Shown here piece after piece: positions 13,190 through 14,994 of a stretch of DNA of 14,994 bases. This DNA comes from UBA668 sp052034175 (lineage in GTDB: Bacteria; Actinomycetota; Acidimicrobiia; Acidimicrobiales; Ilumatobacteraceae). The notes below the pieces were generated by a model. The model was not told where the DNA came from. It did not search any database and saw nothing but the letters and a program-made list of their open reading frames with translations. The DNA is taken from assembly GCA_052034175.1 (NCBI GenBank), contig JBPOIX010000342.1:1-14994 (forward strand), in the 5' to 3' direction. The position numbers and the translations under genes were made by a program. Every line of letters starts with the position of its first letter. Within the stretch, counting starts at the first letter, position 1.

Positions 13190-14302
13190 TCAGCCCTCCG
13201 ACGTCGTCGTTCCCGAGAGGCGCTCTGCGGTCTGAGTGGCGCTGGCCACTCCGATGCCGCCCGTCGGCCCCGGCACGCTGCTGGACGTGCTGGACGTGCT
13301 GGACGAGGTGCTGGTCGTGGGGTTGGGCGTGGTGCCGGTGATGACCGTGGTGTGGCTGAAGATCGTGGGCGAGCCACAGTCCACCGCGACCTTGATCCAC
13401 TGGTTCGTGGCGCCGGCCGCGCCGTACGTCTCCCAGCGGGTCACGTTCGCCAGGCCCAGGTAGTTCGGTGTCACGGTGTACACATGGCCGTCGCCGTGGG
13501 CCACGATCACCGGCCCGGCGAACTCCTGCGCCCGTGCCACGATCCGGGCGCGCACGGCAGCGAACGGTGCCGAGCTCGACGGAGCAGCCTGCATCAGCAG
13601 GAACACGCCGTCGCTGCCGCGAGCGCTCGCGGCGTCGAACACCTCGTCGATCCAGGCCTCGTTGGCGGCAGACCGGGCCGTTGCCGCAGCCTCCCGCTCG
13701 AGGGTCTGGGCGGGGGACTCGCCGACCCATGGCTCCGTGCCGTTGAGGCTGCCCACCACATGGATCGCGCCGAACGTGACGCACTGTTCGTGGAACATCG
13801 TGTTCTCCACGAACGCCGAGTGCGCGGGGTCGGACGCCTGCGACTCGACCGGGCGCGGTGCACCGCCAGTGGTCTGCGCAGGGTTCGGGTAGAAGATGCC
13901 GCGCAGCGCAGCCAGGCGTTCGATCGGGTTCGACGCAGGTGTGGCCCGATGGCAGTCGGTCCAGTCGTTGTCGCCGGGCGTGTACCAGAAGGCGTCGTCG
14001 AACGCCTGGAACGCCTCGAAGCGCGCCTGCAACTCGGCAGTGGCGCAGGTGGTGCTGCCGTTCTTGATGTCGCCGGCGTGAGCAACGAGCGCAACCTGCG
14101 CGTCGTTGTTGATGTCGGTGACGAGGGCCGGCAGGTGTGCCGAGTCCGCGGTGGTGTACGGCACATCGCCGATGAGCGCGAAATGGAAGGTGGCTCCCGC
14201 CGACAGGGTGCCCCCGCGCCCGACGAACGGAACGACCGCGGCGACAGCCAGGACGAGGGCCGCGCTCCGCCACACGGTGGGGTGACGTGCGACCGGGGCC
14301 AT
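13190..14302 (-). CDS. Secreted calcineurin-like metallophosphoesterase
   Basis: A 370-residue exported protein. An N-terminal hydrophobic segment (about 12-27) and ...LSAGA indicate a signal peptide or anchor. The binuclear metal centre of the calcineurin-type fold is visible in order: Asp46 in FALIGDVPY, Asp78 in HAGDIKNG, Asn112 in TPGDNDWTDCH, and His269/His273 in VAHGDGHVYTV. The family hydrolyses phosphomonoesters, phosphodiesters or nucleotides; the substrate cannot be told. The C-terminus carries a Thr/Ser/Pro-rich tail (about 322-346, including TTSTSSSTSSTSSS) like a cell-wall-spanning linker, but no LPXTG motif or membrane helix follows. The ATG is supported by a TAGTTT -10 box 6 nt upstream. 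The DinB-like gene follows 38 bp later. Confidence 0.92.
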   Translation of the reverse strand: MAPVARHPTVWRSAALVLAVAAVVPFVGRGGTLSAGATFHFALIGDVPYTTADSAHLPALVTDINNDAQVALVAHAGDIKNGSTTCATAELQARFEAFQAFDDAFWYTPGDNDWTDCHRATPASNPIERLAALRGIFYPNPAQTTGGAPRPVESQASDPAHSAFVENTMFHEQCVTFGAIHVVGSLNGTEPWVGESPAQTLEREAAATARSAANEAWIDEVFDAASARGSDGVFLLMQAAPSSSAPFAAVRARIVARAQEFAGPVIVAHGDGHVYTVTPNYLGLANVTRWETYGAAGATNQWIKVAVDCGSPTIFSHTTVITGTTPNPTTSTSSSTSSTSSSVPGPTGGIGVASATQTAERLSGTTTSEG

Positions 14303-14314
14303 GCCCGCAAACTA
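14303..14314 (-). promoter_or_regulatory. Leaderless -10 box before the phosphoesterase gene
   Basis: Minus-strand TAGTTT (14309-14314) fits TANNNT and stands 6 nt before the ATG; no Shine-Dalgarno sequence is present. Confidence 0.55.
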
Positions 14315-14348
14315 CCGCTGGCTCTCGGCGCGCGGTGCCGCCCTCGGC

Positions 14349-14861
14349 TCAGCCTTCGACGGCGATGTCGACCATCAGGTGCGCGGCCAGTGCCTCCAGG
14401 CGGTCCTGCACGTCGTACCGGCTGACGCCCTCGGGAAGCACCACGACGGCGCTGGCCTCGAACATCGTGCCGCCGGCCATCGGCGCGTCGGTGACCGAGG
14501 TGCCGAGCTCTTCGATGCTGGCCCCCACCGCAGCCAGGGCACCGGCTACGGCGTGCACCAGGCCCGGCTGGTCGGTGCCCACCAGCGACAGGAAGACGCG
14601 CTCGCCCGCCGGTTCCGCGGCGGCGTCGGTGACGGACAGCGTGGTGTGCAGCCCATCGACCGCCAGCCGATCCAGCCCGGCGCGCACGGCATCGAGCGCG
14701 CCGTCCGGCACGGAGGCTTCGACGATGCCGGCGAACTTGCCGCCCAGCCGGGCCATCTCGCTGCGGTTCCAGCTTCCGCCCTGATCGGAGAGGAGGCCGG
14801 CAAGCGCCTCCACCAGGCCCGGTCGGTCGTCGCCGAGAACGGTGAGCACCACGGTTGTCAT
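14349..14861 (-). CDS. GcvR-like protein with two ACT domains
   Basis: A 170-residue protein made of two ACT domains, about 3-75 and 88-168. Each begins with the ligand-loop signature: GDDRPGLV (10-17) and GTDQPGLV (95-102). The segment SEMARLGGKFAGIVEAS (34-50) is typical of the glycine cleavage system repressor GcvR and its actinobacterial relatives. ACT domains bind amino acids, so a role in amino-acid-dependent regulation is likely; GcvR itself acts by contacting the activator GcvA, which is not in the window. I choose the ATG at 14861, because the first ACT strand begins there and a TAACGT -10 box lies 7 nt upstream. A GTG at 14894 would add eleven residues without support. The gene ends 46 bp before the phosphoesterase start. 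Confidence 0.9.
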   Translation of the reverse strand: MTTVVLTVLGDDRPGLVEALAGLLSDQGGSWNRSEMARLGGKFAGIVEASVPDGALDAVRAGLDRLAVDGLHTTLSVTDAAAEPAGERVFLSLVGTDQPGLVHAVAGALAAVGASIEELGTSVTDAPMAGGTMFEASAVVVLPEGVSRYDVQDRLEALAAHLMVDIAVEG

Positions 14862-14874
14862 CTCCGGCACGTTA
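14862..14874 (-). promoter_or_regulatory. Leaderless -10 box before the ACT-domain gene
   Basis: Minus-strand TAACGT (14869-14874), the same hexamer as before the gene at 2927, lies 7 nt before the ATG. A GGAG directly touches the ATG, too close to work as a Shine-Dalgarno sequence. Confidence 0.55.
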
Positions 14875-14988
14875 CCGAGGGCTGTCTGCGCCACGCCAGG
14901 GCCGGCCGTGCCGCGTCGGTCGATCGGTGCCCGGTGCGGCAGACTGGCCCCTCGTTCCCCGGCGCCTACGCCACGACAGGAGACCCCG

Positions 14989-14994
14989 ATGACC
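14989..14994 (+). CDS. Start of an unidentified gene running off the window
   Basis: ATG ACC are the last six bases. AGGAG (14978-14982) lies 6 nt upstream, an ideal Shine-Dalgarno placement. Only two codons are visible, so nothing can be said of the product. The 127-bp gap 14862-14988 to the divergent ACT gene must hold its promoter. Confidence 0.5.

Noticed and set aside
13271..13339. Repeated gctggacgt units, considered as a short tandem regulatory repeat
   Set aside because: They are the codons of the Ser/Thr-rich tail of the phosphoesterase; repetition is explained by the protein sequence.
13152..14273. Long minus-strand extension upstream of the DinB-like gene
   Set aside because: It overlaps the phosphoesterase gene in another frame and is Arg/Gly-rich with no recognisable fold; the DinB similarity starts at the GTG at 13151.
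14315..14350. GC-rich stretch between the ACT and phosphoesterase genes as a terminator
   Set aside because: The CTCGGC elements are direct rather than inverted copies and give no stable stem of useful length.

Overview
The window is high-GC DNA with densely packed genes on both strands. It looks like a mycothiol-producing actinobacterium, and several proteins and the overall style would fit the class Acidimicrobiia, but no rRNA or marker gene is present to prove the lineage. Supporting signs are a mycothiol-dependent-isomerase-type protein, an LPxTG sortase substrate, frequent GTG starts, strongly GC-biased codons, and many genes whose -10 box sits 6-7 nt before the start codon (leaderless mRNAs).

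Layout. Positions 3-760 (+) hold the end of a probable hot-dog-fold protein overlapping a small YjdJ-type GNAT acetyltransferase. Positions 780-2324 (-) hold the protein AMPylase SelO. Positions 2394-2891 (+) hold the RNA 2',3'-cyclic phosphodiesterase ThpR. Positions 2927-7004 (+) form a tight four-gene cassette: a mycothiol-dependent isomerase-like protein, a crotonase, a two-lobed VOC protein and a ThDP-dependent lyase/decarboxylase. The last three genes overlap or nearly touch. I cannot name the substrate; this is the best candidate for an undescribed pathway.

Positions 7014-7927 (-) hold an ArsR-family regulator translationally coupled to an SRPBCC/AHSA1 protein. Its near-consensus promoter is bracketed by two copies of a TCAAC...GTTGA operator. 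Positions 8057-9301 (-) hold an MFS transporter, divergent from 9384-10178 (+), a FhuF-like ferric-siderophore reductase with a perfect CC-X10-C-X2-C iron-sulfur motif. A small VOC metalloenzyme (10202-10558, +) follows, then a 12-bp perfect hairpin at the convergent junction.

Positions 10617-14302 (-) hold an envelope-related group: an LPATG cell-wall-anchored protein with a 108-residue tandem duplication, a DinB-like protein, and a secreted calcineurin-type phosphoesterase with a Ser/Thr-rich tail. Positions 14349-14861 (-) hold a GcvR-like double-ACT protein. A new + strand gene begins at 14989 behind a good Shine-Dalgarno sequence.

No tRNA, rRNA, CRISPR array, insertion sequence or attachment site was seen, and no gene-free stretch exceeds 300 bases. 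Most of the window reads as ordinary chromosomal backbone; the parts of interest are the 2927-7004 cassette, the ArsR promoter, the recurring leaderless promoter architecture and several slippage-prone in-frame repeats.
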